Under the pieces are notes generated by a model, which was given only the letters and a program-made list of their open reading frames with translations, was not told the origin of the DNA and searched no databases. Shown here piece by piece: positions 1 to 5,227 of a stretch of DNA of 5,227 nt (within the stretch, counting starts at the first letter, position 1; each line of letters starts with the position of its first letter). The DNA is from Streptosporangiaceae bacterium (GTDB lineage Bacteria > Actinomycetota > Actinomycetes > Streptosporangiales > Streptosporangiaceae). Location of the stretch: contig JASIGD010000425.1 of assembly GCA_030045295.1 (NCBI GenBank), positions 1 to 5,227 of the forward strand. Reading direction: 5' to 3'. The position numbers were made by a program, and so were the translations under genes.

Positions 1-1
1 G

Positions 2-1054
2 CTGGAGGACGTCTCGCTGTGGGTGCGGGACGACGGCGCTCGGCGTCCCCTGCTGGAGCACGTCAGCTGGCCGCTAGGCCCGGGGGACCGGGTGGGAGTC
101 GTCGGGGTCAATGGCAGTGGCAAGACCTCGCTACTGCGCCTGCTGGCCGGCTCGCTGCCCGTCGGCTCGCTGCCCGTCGGCTCGCTGCCCGTCGGCTCGC
201 TGCCCGCTGGCTCGCTGCCCGCTGGCTCGCTGCCCGTCGGCTCCGCCCTCGCCGGCCCGGGGCTGCACGCCGAAGGGACGGTCGTGCGCGGCCGGACCGT
301 GCGGCTGGCTCTGCTGTCCCAGGAGCTCGCCGAGCTGGACCCCGACCAGCGGGTCCGCGAGGCCGTCGAGGAGGTACGCCTGCGGGTCCGGGTCGGCGAC
401 CGCGAGCTTTCCGCGGGTCAGCTCCTTGAGCGGCTCGGCTTCTCCGCGCAGCGGCAGCAGATCCGGGTCGGCGACTTGTCCGGCGGCGAGCGGCGCAGGG
501 TCCAGATGCTCAGGCTGCTCATGGACGAACCGAACGTGCTGCTGCTCGACGAGCCGACCAACGACCTGGACATCGAGACGCTCACCGAGGTCGAAGACCT
601 GCTGGATGGCTGGCCCGGCACGTTGGTGGTGGTCAGCCACGACCGGTACTTCCTCGAGCGGGTGACCGACCACGTCATGGCGCTCCTCGGCGACGGCAGG
701 CTATCGTTCCTCGGCGGCGGCGTGGACGAATACCTGGGCCGGATCCGCGCGGCCCGCGGTGCTCTCGCGGGCGAAGCGCCGGCCGCGGCCAAATCACCAC
801 CGGCCGCGCCGGACGCGGACGCGCCGAAACCATCGGCGGCCGAGGAGCGGACCGCGCGCAAGGAACTTCGGCGGCTCGAACGTCAGCTGGACCGGCTATC
901 GGCCCGCCAGACGGAGCTGACCGCCCAGCTGGCCGCGAACGCCACCGACTACGAACGGCTCACCGAGCTCGGGGCGGAGCTCCGGGCGGTCCAGGCTCAG
1001 ATATCGGATCTGGAGGAGCGCTGGCTGACCGTCGCGGCCCGGCTAGAGGCCTGA
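2..1054 (+). CDS. ABC-F family ATPase, C-terminal part (5' end outside window), Uup-like
   Basis: This is the last 350 residues of a soluble, duplicated ATP-binding cassette protein of the ABC-F class, which acts on ribosomes or translation rather than in membrane transport. The reading frame is open from base 2; the GTG at 23 is an internal Val codon, not a start. Domains in order are Walker A GVNGSGKTS (104-130), a Q-loop LLSQE, the signature LSGGERRRV starting at 476, Walker B with LLLDEPTNDLD (catalytic Glu codon 551-553) and the switch His in VVSHDRYFLE (codon 638-640). An Ala/Pro-rich linker follows, then a charged helical coiled coil over about 841-1051. The DEPTNDLDIETL form and the C-terminal coiled coil resemble Uup, so this is probably the second ATPase domain. 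The oddity is a GSLPV/GSLPA pentapeptide array in the loop after the Walker A helix. The gene converges on the MarR gene, with 25 bp between their stops and no clear terminator hairpin. The exact ABC-F subfamily is uncertain without the N-terminal half. Confidence 0.95.
   Translation: MEDVSLWVRDDGARRPLLEHVSWPLGPGDRVGVVGVNGSGKTSLLRLLAGSLPVGSLPVGSLPVGSLPAGSLPAGSLPVGSALAGPGLHAEGTVVRGRTVRLALLSQELAELDPDQRVREAVEEVRLRVRVGDRELSAGQLLERLGFSAQRQQIRVGDLSGGERRRVQMLRLLMDEPNVLLLDEPTNDLDIETLTEVEDLLDGWPGTLVVVSHDRYFLERVTDHVMALLGDGRLSFLGGGVDEYLGRIRAARGALAGEAPAAAKSPPAAPDADAPKPSAAEERTARKELRRLERQLDRLSARQTELTAQLAANATDYERLTELGAELRAVQAQISDLEERWLTVAARLEA
149..238 (+). repeat. 15-bp tandem repeat, six units, in frame within the ABC-F gene
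   Basis: Six head-to-tail copies of the unit GGCTCGCTGCCCGTC begin at 149, 164, 179, 194, 209 and 224. Copies four and five end in GCT instead of GTC. A decayed seventh copy continues to about 253. The units are otherwise identical base for base, and each encodes Gly-Ser-Leu-Pro-Val or Gly-Ser-Leu-Pro-Ala. Being a multiple of three, copy-number change would keep the frame. The array sits between the helix following Walker A and the strand reading GTVVRG, normally a short loop in ABC-F proteins. The lack of synonymous divergence points to recent expansion by slippage or unequal recombination (inference). Confidence 0.95.
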
Positions 1055-1079
1055 CGTCGGGTTGCCGCCGCTCGGCCGC

Positions 1080-1640
1080 TCATTCTGCGGCGTCAAAGGG
1101 AGCGAGCAGGACTCGCATCATGTCCGCCAGATGCCGACGTTCCCCGCCGTCCAGGCTGGCCAGCAGCGCGCGCTCACGGCGCAGCAAATCGGCCAGGGCC
1201 GCGTCCACCCGCGCTACCCCCCGCTCGGTGAGCGTGACGAGTACGCCCCGTTTGTCCGTCGGATCGGGCTCCCTGCGGACGAGGCCCGCGGCGGCCAGCC
1301 GGTCGATTCTGTTGGTCATAGTGCCGGAGGTGACCAGGGTGGCGCGAAGCAGCGCGCCCGGGGTGAGCTGGAACGGCGGCCCCTGCCTGCGCAGCGCGGA
1401 CAGCACGTCGAACTCCCAGGACTCGAGCCCGTGGCTGGCGAACGCCCCGCGGCGCGCGATGTCCAGGTGCCTGGCGAGCCTGGAAATCCGGCTGAGCACC
1501 TGCAGCGGCTCGACGTCCAGGTCCGGGCGCTGCGCCCGCCACGCGGCGACCAGGTCGTCTACCTCGTCACGCAGCGCAGCCACCTGGAGGGCCCCGGCAT
1601 CGGAGTCATCCTCACGGCCGGGACCGGCGCTCTGGGCCAT
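1080..1640 (-). CDS. tamR: MarR-family transcriptional regulator, TamR/UrtR-like
   Basis: A 186-residue winged-helix repressor of the MarR family. The core DNA-binding part runs from about residue 75 (SWEFDVLSAL) through LTPGALL, the recognition-helix region SGTMTNRIDRL (105-115) and the wing GLVRREPDPTDKRG (119-132). Long dimerisation helices lie on either side. The N-terminal extension contains AAWRAQRPDLD with Trp34. A Trp-bearing extra N-terminal helix is characteristic of the urate/trans-aconitate-responsive branch (HucR, TamR). The ATG at 1640 is chosen because the family alignment starts soon after it and the upstream extension of the frame would run into the divergent gene. No strong Shine-Dalgarno precedes it. 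It is divergent from the trans-aconitate methyltransferase, the same arrangement as TamR/tam in Streptomyces coelicolor. That supports the name and predicts response to trans-aconitate or citrate-type ligands. The ligand is inferred from context, not read from the sequence. Confidence 0.92.
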   Translation of the reverse strand: MAQSAGPGREDDSDAGALQVAALRDEVDDLVAAWRAQRPDLDVEPLQVLSRISRLARHLDIARRGAFASHGLESWEFDVLSALRRQGPPFQLTPGALLRATLVTSGTMTNRIDRLAAAGLVRREPDPTDKRGVLVTLTERGVARVDAALADLLRRERALLASLDGGERRHLADMMRVLLAPFDAAE

Positions 1641-1654
1641 TACTAGAGCGTATC

Positions 1655-1668
1655 TCTTGACGTCAAGA
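1655..1668. promoter_or_regulatory. Perfect 14-bp palindrome, likely MarR/TamR operator
   Basis: TCTTGACGTCAAGA is a perfect inverted repeat lying 14 bp upstream of the regulator's ATG and 70 bp upstream of the methyltransferase ATG. MarR-family dimers bind palindromes of about this size, often in a shared divergent promoter. The palindrome contains TTGACG on both strands, so a bound dimer would cover a possible -35 element. Assignment to this regulator is inferred from position. Confidence 0.62.
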
Positions 1669-1686
1669 AGTTCGGTCCTGTACAAG
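1657..1686 (+). promoter_or_regulatory. Candidate promoter of the methyltransferase gene
   Basis: A -35-like TTGACG (1657-1662) is followed after 18 bp by TACAAG (1681-1686), which matches a -10 only partly. The -35 falls inside the palindrome, which would explain repression by occlusion. It would give a leader of roughly 45 bases containing the GAGAAGGA ribosome-binding site at 1722-1729. The -10 match is weak, so confidence is limited. Confidence 0.35.
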
Positions 1687-1738
1687 GGGATCCAGCGGGC
1701 ATCCGCCTCTCGGTATTTGAAGAGAAGGATCAGCCACC

Positions 1739-2551
1739 ATGTGGGACACGACCCAATATCTGCGCTTTGGAGGCGAGCGCGCCAGGCCGTTCTTTGACCT
1801 GCTCGCCAGGGTCGGAGCCGAGCTGCCCGAGTACGTGGTCGACCTGGGCTGCGGTCCGGGAAACCTGACGGCGCTGCTGGCGGACCGCTGGCCCTCGGCC
1901 GCGGTATGCGGCGTCGACAGCTCACCGCAGATGATCGGAGCGGCGCGGAAACTTACCGGCGCCCTGCGATCCTCAGGGTCTGGGCCGGTGATGACCAGCC
2001 ACGCACCCGGGCTGTCTTTCGTGCTCGACGACGTCAGGCACTGGGAGCCGCAGAGCCTGCCCGACGTGATCGTCTCGAACGCGGTGCTGCAGTGGGTGCC
2101 CGGCCATCGTGAGCTGCTGGTCCGCTGGGCGGACCAGCTGGATGACGACGGCTGGCTGGCGTTCCAGGTGCCGGGAAACTTCGACCAGCCCTCGCACGTG
2201 ATCCTGCGCGAGATGGTAGTGTCCGCCCGGTGGCGCCCGCTGCTGCGGGACGTGGAGCTGAACCGGCAGTCGGTCGACCCGGCCGACTACGCGGAGCTGT
2301 TGGCCGGCGCTGGCTGCGAGGTCGACGCCTGGGAGACGACGTACGTGCACATCCTGGAGGGCGAGGATCCGGTGCTCGAGTGGTACAAGGGCACAGGGTT
2401 GCGTCCGGTCTTGGCCGTGCTCGACGCCGACCAGGCCGCCGACTTCCTCGCCGCCTACGGCGAGCGGCTACGCGCGGCGTACCCGCCGAGCTCGTTCGGC
2501 ACGATCTTCCCGTTCCGCCGGGTGTTCGCCGTCGCCCACCGTACCAAGTAA
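1739..2551 (+). CDS. tam: trans-Aconitate 2-methyltransferase
   Basis: A 270-residue class I S-adenosylmethionine-dependent methyltransferase. In the Tam family it esterifies trans-aconitate, a spontaneous by-product of aconitase that inhibits that enzyme, so it protects the TCA cycle in the cytoplasm. Family marks are the N-terminal WDTTQYLRFGGERARPF, SAM motif I VVDLGCGPGN (33-42) and the ribose-binding acid D60 in GVDSSPQM. Further marks are the motif IV-like DVIVSNAVLQWVPGH, VPGNFDQPSHV, and the C-terminal EWYKGTGLRP and FPFRRVFAVA blocks. All align well with E. coli Tam (about 252 residues). The extra length is mainly a Gly/Ser-rich stretch at residues 72-91, between motif II and the SFVLDD strand. 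The start is supported by GAGAAGGA nine bases upstream. It is divergent from the MarR regulator with 98 bp between start codons. Confidence 0.93.
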   Translation: MWDTTQYLRFGGERARPFFDLLARVGAELPEYVVDLGCGPGNLTALLADRWPSAAVCGVDSSPQMIGAARKLTGALRSSGSGPVMTSHAPGLSFVLDDVRHWEPQSLPDVIVSNAVLQWVPGHRELLVRWADQLDDDGWLAFQVPGNFDQPSHVILREMVVSARWRPLLRDVELNRQSVDPADYAELLAGAGCEVDAWETTYVHILEGEDPVLEWYKGTGLRPVLAVLDADQAADFLAAYGERLRAAYPPSSFGTIFPFRRVFAVAHRTK

Positions 2552-2561
2552 ATCTCCTTTT

Positions 2562-2578
2562 CCTATTGATTTAATAGG
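2562..2578. promoter_or_regulatory. AT-rich inverted repeat CCTATT-N5-AATAGG, candidate operator
   Basis: CCTATT (2562-2567) and AATAGG (2573-2578) form a perfect 6-bp inverted repeat around GATTT. Partial pairing extends outward through T-G and T-A pairs. The low GC content stands out strongly here. It lacks a downstream T-run, so it is a poor intrinsic terminator for tam. Position upstream of a sulfur operon and overlap with a possible -35 make a protein-binding site more likely. The regulator is unknown; a cysteine- or sulfur-responsive one would fit (inference). Confidence 0.45.
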
Positions 2579-2594
2579 GAAGCTCTGGCAGGAT
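2566..2594 (+). promoter_or_regulatory. Candidate promoter for the dioxygenase-rhodanese operon
   Basis: TTGATT (2566-2571), 17-bp spacer, CAGGAT (2589-2594). This is one mismatch from an actinomycete-type TAGGAT -10. Its -35 overlaps the AT-rich palindrome. Transcription would be expected to begin near 2601, exactly at the ATG of a short ORF, giving a leaderless start. The call rests on motif matching only. Confidence 0.35.
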
Positions 2595-2600
2595 CGCGGC

Positions 2601-2708
2601 ATGCGCCGTGGCCTGCTTATCCCACCAGTGCCTTGCCGTCATTGCGGTCCTGGCGCCTTTCCGCTGCTGGCGCTTCACGCCCGGCGGTGTTTGGTCGGCT
2701 CGCTCTGA
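2601..2708 (+). CDS. Possible 35-residue leader peptide (doubtful)
   Basis: ATG at 2601, TGA at 2706-2708. AGGA lies seven bases upstream, or the ORF could be translated leaderless from the promoter just before it. The product is Arg- and Leu-rich with three cysteines (Cys12 and Cys15 in PCRHCG, Cys30 in ARRCLVG). It has no transmembrane segment or recognised domain. About one third of its codons end in A or T, unlike the neighbouring genes, which argues against a conserved protein. Short cysteine-containing leader peptides are known in front of actinomycete sulfur genes, and this one precedes a cysteine-degrading operon. An alternative GTG-started frame (2608-2778, 56 residues, also with three Cys) is open across the same region. 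At most one is likely to be real. Confidence 0.2.
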   Translation: MRRGLLIPPVPCRHCGPGAFPLLALHARRCLVGSL

Positions 2709-2829
2709 ACGGTCGGGGTCTTTCGGCTATCCAGCCCGTCCGGCCCGTCCAGCCGGTCTGGAAACTTCGTTCACTTAGTTCCCGCTGGTGACCCGCAGCC
2801 AGCTTCGTTGACGTGAGGAGAGAAGCGAC

Positions 2830-3342
2830 ATGAGCACCACGATCCGGCCAACCTCACCCGCCAGCGTGCAGCCGGGCCAGCTACTCGGCGCGCGGCAACT
2901 CGCCGACGTGGTACGGCGTCTGGCCGCGAGCCCTGCGGAGTGGGTCACGCGGGTACGGCTGAATCCCGCCCACCGCTGGTATGAGCGGATCCACCTCGAC
3001 GACAGCCACGAGGTATGGGTGATCAGCTGGCTGCCCGGCCAGGCGACCGGCTTCCATGACCATGGTGGATCGTCCGGCGCGTTCGCGGTGGTCTGGGGGA
3101 CCCTGATGGAGCGCAGGGTCGTCGGGGAAGTGAGCACGGGGCACGTGCTGGCCAAGCCGGTCGGGGCCGGAGGGGCACGCGGCTTCGGACCCCGCTACAT
3201 TCACGATCTGCGCAACGCCGCTGCCTCGGTGGTGACGGTGAGCGTGCACGCGTATTCACCGCCCATCCCGCAGATGACGCGCTACGACCTCACCCCGGAC
3301 GGCCTCGTGAAGGTGGGAATCGAAGGTCCCGCCGCATGGTGA
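2830..3342 (+). CDS. Cysteine dioxygenase family protein (cupin)
   Basis: A 170-residue type I cysteine dioxygenase homologue: a non-haem iron cupin that oxidises L-cysteine with O2 to cysteine sulfinate. The iron ligands are visible as His76 and His78 in GFHDHGGSSGAF and His125 in YIHDLRN. Arg53 in YERIH corresponds to the substrate-carboxylate Arg. His140 and Tyr142 in VHAYSPP match the conserved catalytic His/Tyr pair. The position of the mammalian crosslinking Cys is Gly83, as is usual in bacterial enzymes, so no Cys-Tyr cofactor is expected. Length is typical of bacterial members. GAGGAG nine bases before the ATG supports the start. The 3' end overlaps the rhodanese start by 7 bp, which suggests translational coupling. 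Related thiol dioxygenases use 3-mercaptopropionate, but the Arg53 and SPP pattern favours cysteine. Confidence 0.93.
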   Translation: MSTTIRPTSPASVQPGQLLGARQLADVVRRLAASPAEWVTRVRLNPAHRWYERIHLDDSHEVWVISWLPGQATGFHDHGGSSGAFAVVWGTLMERRVVGEVSTGHVLAKPVGAGGARGFGPRYIHDLRNAAASVVTVSVHAYSPPIPQMTRYDLTPDGLVKVGIEGPAAW

Positions 3343-3914
3343 CGGCCAGGCCGCCGGACGCCCGCACCGTCGACGAGATCCTCGAAGCCGCGCGGGCGCG
3401 GCTGGTGCGGCTGACCCCGCGGGAGGCATTCCCGGAACTGGCCGAGGGCGCGGTGCTCATCGACATCAGGCCAGCCGCGGAGCGGGCAGGTGCGGGCGAG
3501 ATACCCGGCTCGGTCATCGTGGAGCGTAACCACCTGGAGTGGCGCCTGGACCCTTGCTCCGCCGCGCGGCTGCCGTGGGTCACCGGCTACGATCAGCGGG
3601 TCATCGTGATCTGCGTCGAGGGCTACACGTCCAGCCTGGCCGCGGCCGCCCTGCACGACCTGGGGTTGTGCCGTGCCACCGACGTGATCGGCGGGTTCCG
3701 CGCCTGGACGGCCGCGGGCCTGCCGTTCGCGCCGGCCTACGCGGGCACGGTAACGCTGGCTCCCGGTGCCGCCCCCGCCTTATCGCCTACCGGCGGGCCG
3801 GTCCCCGGCCGTTCGCGTCCAGATGGGACAACCCGTTCCAAGCCAGGTCGATCAGGCTGGCGGCGACCTCCTCCAACTCGGGCTTGCGCGCGTCGAGCCA
3901 CCACTGCCCGGTGA
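3336..3914 (+). CDS. Rhodanese-like domain protein
   Basis: A 192-residue ORF with one rhodanese (sulfurtransferase) domain over about residues 25-135: VLIDIRPAAER (40-50), EIPGSVIVER, the active-site loop CVEGYTSS with persulfide Cys93, and GGFRAWTAAGLPF (119-131). The loop fits the single-domain rhodanese pattern Cys-x-x-Gly-x-Ser/Thr. The likely role is transfer or release of sulfane sulfur connected with cysteine oxidation by the upstream dioxygenase. The ATG at 3336 overlaps that gene by 7 bp, with AAGG about nine bases ahead; a GTG at 3339 giving a GTGA overlap is an alternative. The recognisable domain ends near residue 135. The last 43 residues, rich in Arg, Pro and Thr, are encoded antisense to the TetR gene and look like low-constraint read-on. 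The true end could differ if there is a sequencing frameshift near 3775. Confidence 0.85.
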   Translation: MVTARPPDARTVDEILEAARARLVRLTPREAFPELAEGAVLIDIRPAAERAGAGEIPGSVIVERNHLEWRLDPCSAARLPWVTGYDQRVIVICVEGYTSSLAAAALHDLGLCRATDVIGGFRAWTAAGLPFAPAYAGTVTLAPGAAPALSPTGGPVPGRSRPDGTTRSKPGRSGWRRPPPTRACARRATTAR

Positions 3915-4419
3915 ACGCGACCATGCCGACCAGCATCTGGGCGTACAACGGGGCGAGCTTGGGGTCGTGCCCGCGCGAGGCGAGGAAGTCGGCCAGGATG
4001 TACTCCACCTGGCCGGCGATATCGCTCAGCAGCGTGCCGTAGGTGCCCGTGCTTGAGCCTGGGTTGGAGTCCCTGACCAGGATGCGAAAGCCGTCGGCGT
4101 TGTCATCGATGTACTTGAGCAGGGTCACCGCCGCGGCCTCGAACTTGTCCCTGGTGTGGTCGCCGTCCAGGAGCGTGGTCGCCATCGTCAGCAGGCGCTC
4201 CACTTCCCGGTCCACGACCACGGCGTAGAGCCCCTCTTTGCCGCCGAAGTGCTCGTACACCACCGGCTTAGAGACGCCCGCCTGGGCGGCGATCTCCTCG
4301 ATCGAGGTCCCCTCGAACCCGCGCTCGGCGAATAGCCGACGTCCGATGTCCAGCAGCTGCTGCCTGCGTTCCTGGCCGGTCATCCGCTTGCGGCCGGGTC
4401 TTTGGGGCTGGGTAGTCAC
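3787..4419 (-). CDS. TetR/AcrR-family transcriptional regulator
   Basis: A 210-residue repressor. The N-terminal DNA-binding domain has the TetR pattern: RRQQLLDIGRRLFAERGFEGTSIEEIAAQAGVSKPVVYEHFGGKEGLY (residues 18-65), with the helix-turn-helix at about 39-58. The C-terminal helices form the dimer and ligand pocket and do not identify an effector. The GTG at 4419 is preferred: it leaves only 7 bp after the desaturase stop and gives the normal basic N-terminal arm (QRPGRKR). The in-frame ATG at 4383 would lose that arm and has no ribosome-binding site. The upstream in-frame ATG at 4485 would overlap the desaturase. Position directly behind a fatty-acid desaturase in one transcription unit suggests it controls lipid desaturation, as DesT does in Pseudomonas (analogy, not homology evidence). 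Its last 41 codons overlap the rhodanese ORF on the other strand. Confidence 0.93.
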   Translation of the reverse strand: MTTQPQRPGRKRMTGQERRQQLLDIGRRLFAERGFEGTSIEEIAAQAGVSKPVVYEHFGGKEGLYAVVVDREVERLLTMATTLLDGDHTRDKFEAAAVTLLKYIDDNADGFRILVRDSNPGSSTGTYGTLLSDIAGQVEYILADFLASRGHDPKLAPLYAQMLVGMVAFTGQWWLDARKPELEEVAASLIDLAWNGLSHLDANGRGPARR

Positions 4420-4426
4420 CTGTTCA

Positions 4427-5227
4427 TCATTGCGGCTTTGGCGACACCGCGCCACGCACCTGGCGGCGTTGCCCTGACGGCGCACCCTCGCCCGGCGCCG
4501 CCGCCAGGACTCGCCGGGTCATCGAGCCGAGTTTCCGGGTGGCGTTGGCGGGCCGCTTGGCCGTGAGCCGGTCCTCGTCCGGCCAGCGCACGTCGTAGGC
4601 CCAGCCGAGCTTCTCCAGCGCCCAGATGATGCGCGCGCTGATGTCGATCTGTCCCTTCAGCGCTCCGTGCCGGGCGCACGTCGGATCGGCATGGTGCAGG
4701 TTGTGCCACGATTCGCCGAAGGACAAGATGGCCAGCCAGGTGACGTTGCGCGACTTGTCGCGGACCTCGAAGTCTTCGCTGCCAAAGGTGTGGCAGATGG
4801 AGTTGATCGACCAGGTCACATGGTGCAGCAGCGCGATGCGCACCAGGCTGGCCCAGAAGAAGGCCGTCAGCGCGGCGTGCCAGGACATTCCCCACAGGCC
4901 GCCGATCAGCGCCGGGAGGAATAGCGAGACCGCCACCAGCGCGGGGAACCAGCGGTCGATCCGACGGATCCGCGCGTCGGCCAGCAGGTCGGGTGAGAAC
5001 TTCTCCTGGGAGGTCTTGTTGGGGTCGAAAAGCCAGCCGATGTGGGCGTACAGCAGGCCCTTGGACAGCGCTTTCCAGTCGTCCCCGTACCGCCAGGGCG
5101 AGTGCGGGTCGCCTTCCCTGTCGCTGTACTTGTGGTGCCGGCGATGGTCGGAGACCCAGGTGATGACCGGCCCTTCGATGGCCAGGCTCCCCGCGACGGC
5201 CAGCGCGGTCCGCAGGCCGGTCTTCGC
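4427..5227 (-). CDS. Acyl-CoA/fatty-acid desaturase, C-terminal 266 residues (5' end outside window)
   Basis: The frame stays open to the window edge; the GTG at 4936 is an internal codon. This is an integral-membrane di-iron desaturase, most like actinomycete delta-9 acyl-CoA/lipid desaturases, which introduce a cis double bond into saturated acyl chains. The second histidine box is SDHRRHHKYSD and is followed by the family block GDPHSPWRYG. A hydrophobic membrane region follows (VAVSLFLPALIGGLWGM, then AALTAFFWASLVRIALLHH), then HHVTWSINSICHTFG and the third box GESWHNLHHADPTCARHG. The first histidine box must lie outside the window. The C-terminal tail of about 40 residues is basic, Ala- and Arg-rich and probably cytoplasmic. 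The TetR gene starts 7 bp after its stop, so the two are probably co-transcribed. Confidence 0.95.
   Translation of the reverse strand, partial: AKTGLRTALAVAGSLAIEGPVITWVSDHRRHHKYSDREGDPHSPWRYGDDWKALSKGLLYAHIGWLFDPNKTSQEKFSPDLLADARIRRIDRWFPALVAVSLFLPALIGGLWGMSWHAALTAFFWASLVRIALLHHVTWSINSICHTFGSEDFEVRDKSRNVTWLAILSFGESWHNLHHADPTCARHGALKGQIDISARIIWALEKLGWAYDVRWPDEDRLTAKRPANATRKLGSMTRRVLAAAPGEGAPSGQRRQVRGAVSPKPQ

Larger units (their letters stand above)
2552..2829. other. Intergenic leader region ahead of cysteine dioxygenase
   Basis: A 278-bp gap, long for this compact window. It begins with an AT-rich palindrome (2562-2578) just after the tam stop. It then holds a possible promoter, one or two possible short cysteine-containing ORFs (2601-2708 or 2608-2778), and a C/G-rich stretch at 2724-2755. 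In that stretch CGGCT could pair with AGCCG around two copies of GCCCGTCC. It ends with the dioxygenase ribosome-binding site GAGGAG (2815-2820). I recognise no known riboswitch. Confidence 0.6.

Noticed and set aside
19..673. Long open frames in other frames across the ABC-F gene, including a minus-strand one at 131-673
   Set aside because: They are products of the GC-rich 15-bp repeat and codon bias. They give low-complexity Arg/Ala/Ser/Pro or Gln/Gly/Arg proteins without domains, while the ABC-F frame has every expected motif.
1062..1797. Plus-strand open frames across the MarR gene
   Set aside because: They are antisense shadows with no recognisable domain; the minus-strand frame encodes a complete winged-helix protein.
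1641..1925. N-terminal extension of the MarR frame to 1925
   Set aside because: It would cross the divergent promoter and the start of tam, and the added residues are Arg/Pro-rich without homology to the family.
2558..2582. Intrinsic terminator for tam
   Set aside because: The stem is short and AU-rich, needs wobble pairs to extend, and has no T-run downstream; an operator or promoter element fits better.
4043..4477. Small plus-strand open frames opposite the TetR gene
   Set aside because: They have no ribosome-binding sites or domains and lie wholly antisense to a well-supported TetR protein.
4416..4895. Second minus-strand open frame inside the desaturase gene, and a plus-strand one at 4667-4924
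   Set aside because: Both are shadows; the frame ending at 4427 carries the histidine boxes and membrane segments.

Overview
The window is high-GC, densely coding DNA with strong G/C bias at third codon positions. It has GTG as well as ATG starts and gene families typical of actinomycetes: a divergent TamR/tam pair, a cysteine dioxygenase-rhodanese operon, and an acyl-CoA desaturase with a TetR regulator. The genus cannot be fixed from the sequence. It looks like ordinary chromosome: there is no transposase, integrase, tRNA, rRNA, CRISPR array or phage gene.

Layout. (1) 2-1054, plus strand: the 3' part of an ABC-F ATPase, probably Uup-like, covering the second ATPase domain and a C-terminal coiled coil. 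It carries an in-frame 15-bp tandem repeat just after Walker A. (2) 1080-1640, minus strand: a MarR-family regulator convergent with the ABC-F gene. (3) 1641-1738: a divergent control region with a perfect 14-bp palindrome. (4) 1739-2551, plus strand: a trans-aconitate methyltransferase. The pair matches the known TamR/tam arrangement of Streptomyces. (5) 2552-2829: a 278-bp intergenic region with an AT-rich palindrome, a possible promoter and a possible small leader ORF. (6) 2830-3342 and 3336-3914, plus strand: cysteine dioxygenase and a rhodanese-like protein with overlapping reading frames, a small sulfur-metabolism operon. (7) 3787-4419, minus strand: a TetR regulator whose 3' end overlaps the rhodanese ORF by 128 bp antisense. 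(8) 4427 to beyond the window end, minus strand: a membrane fatty-acid/acyl-CoA desaturase, lying 7 bp upstream of the TetR gene in the same transcription direction.

Functionally there are three small self-contained modules. One is control of trans-aconitate detoxification, which protects aconitase and the TCA cycle. The second is oxidation of cysteine to its sulfinate plus sulfane-sulfur handling. The third is membrane-lipid desaturation with its likely regulator. I see no clear sign of a new multi-gene system. The least explained parts are the GSLPV repeat in the ABC-F ATPase, the leader region in front of the cysteine dioxygenase, and the antisense overlap at the rhodanese 3' end.
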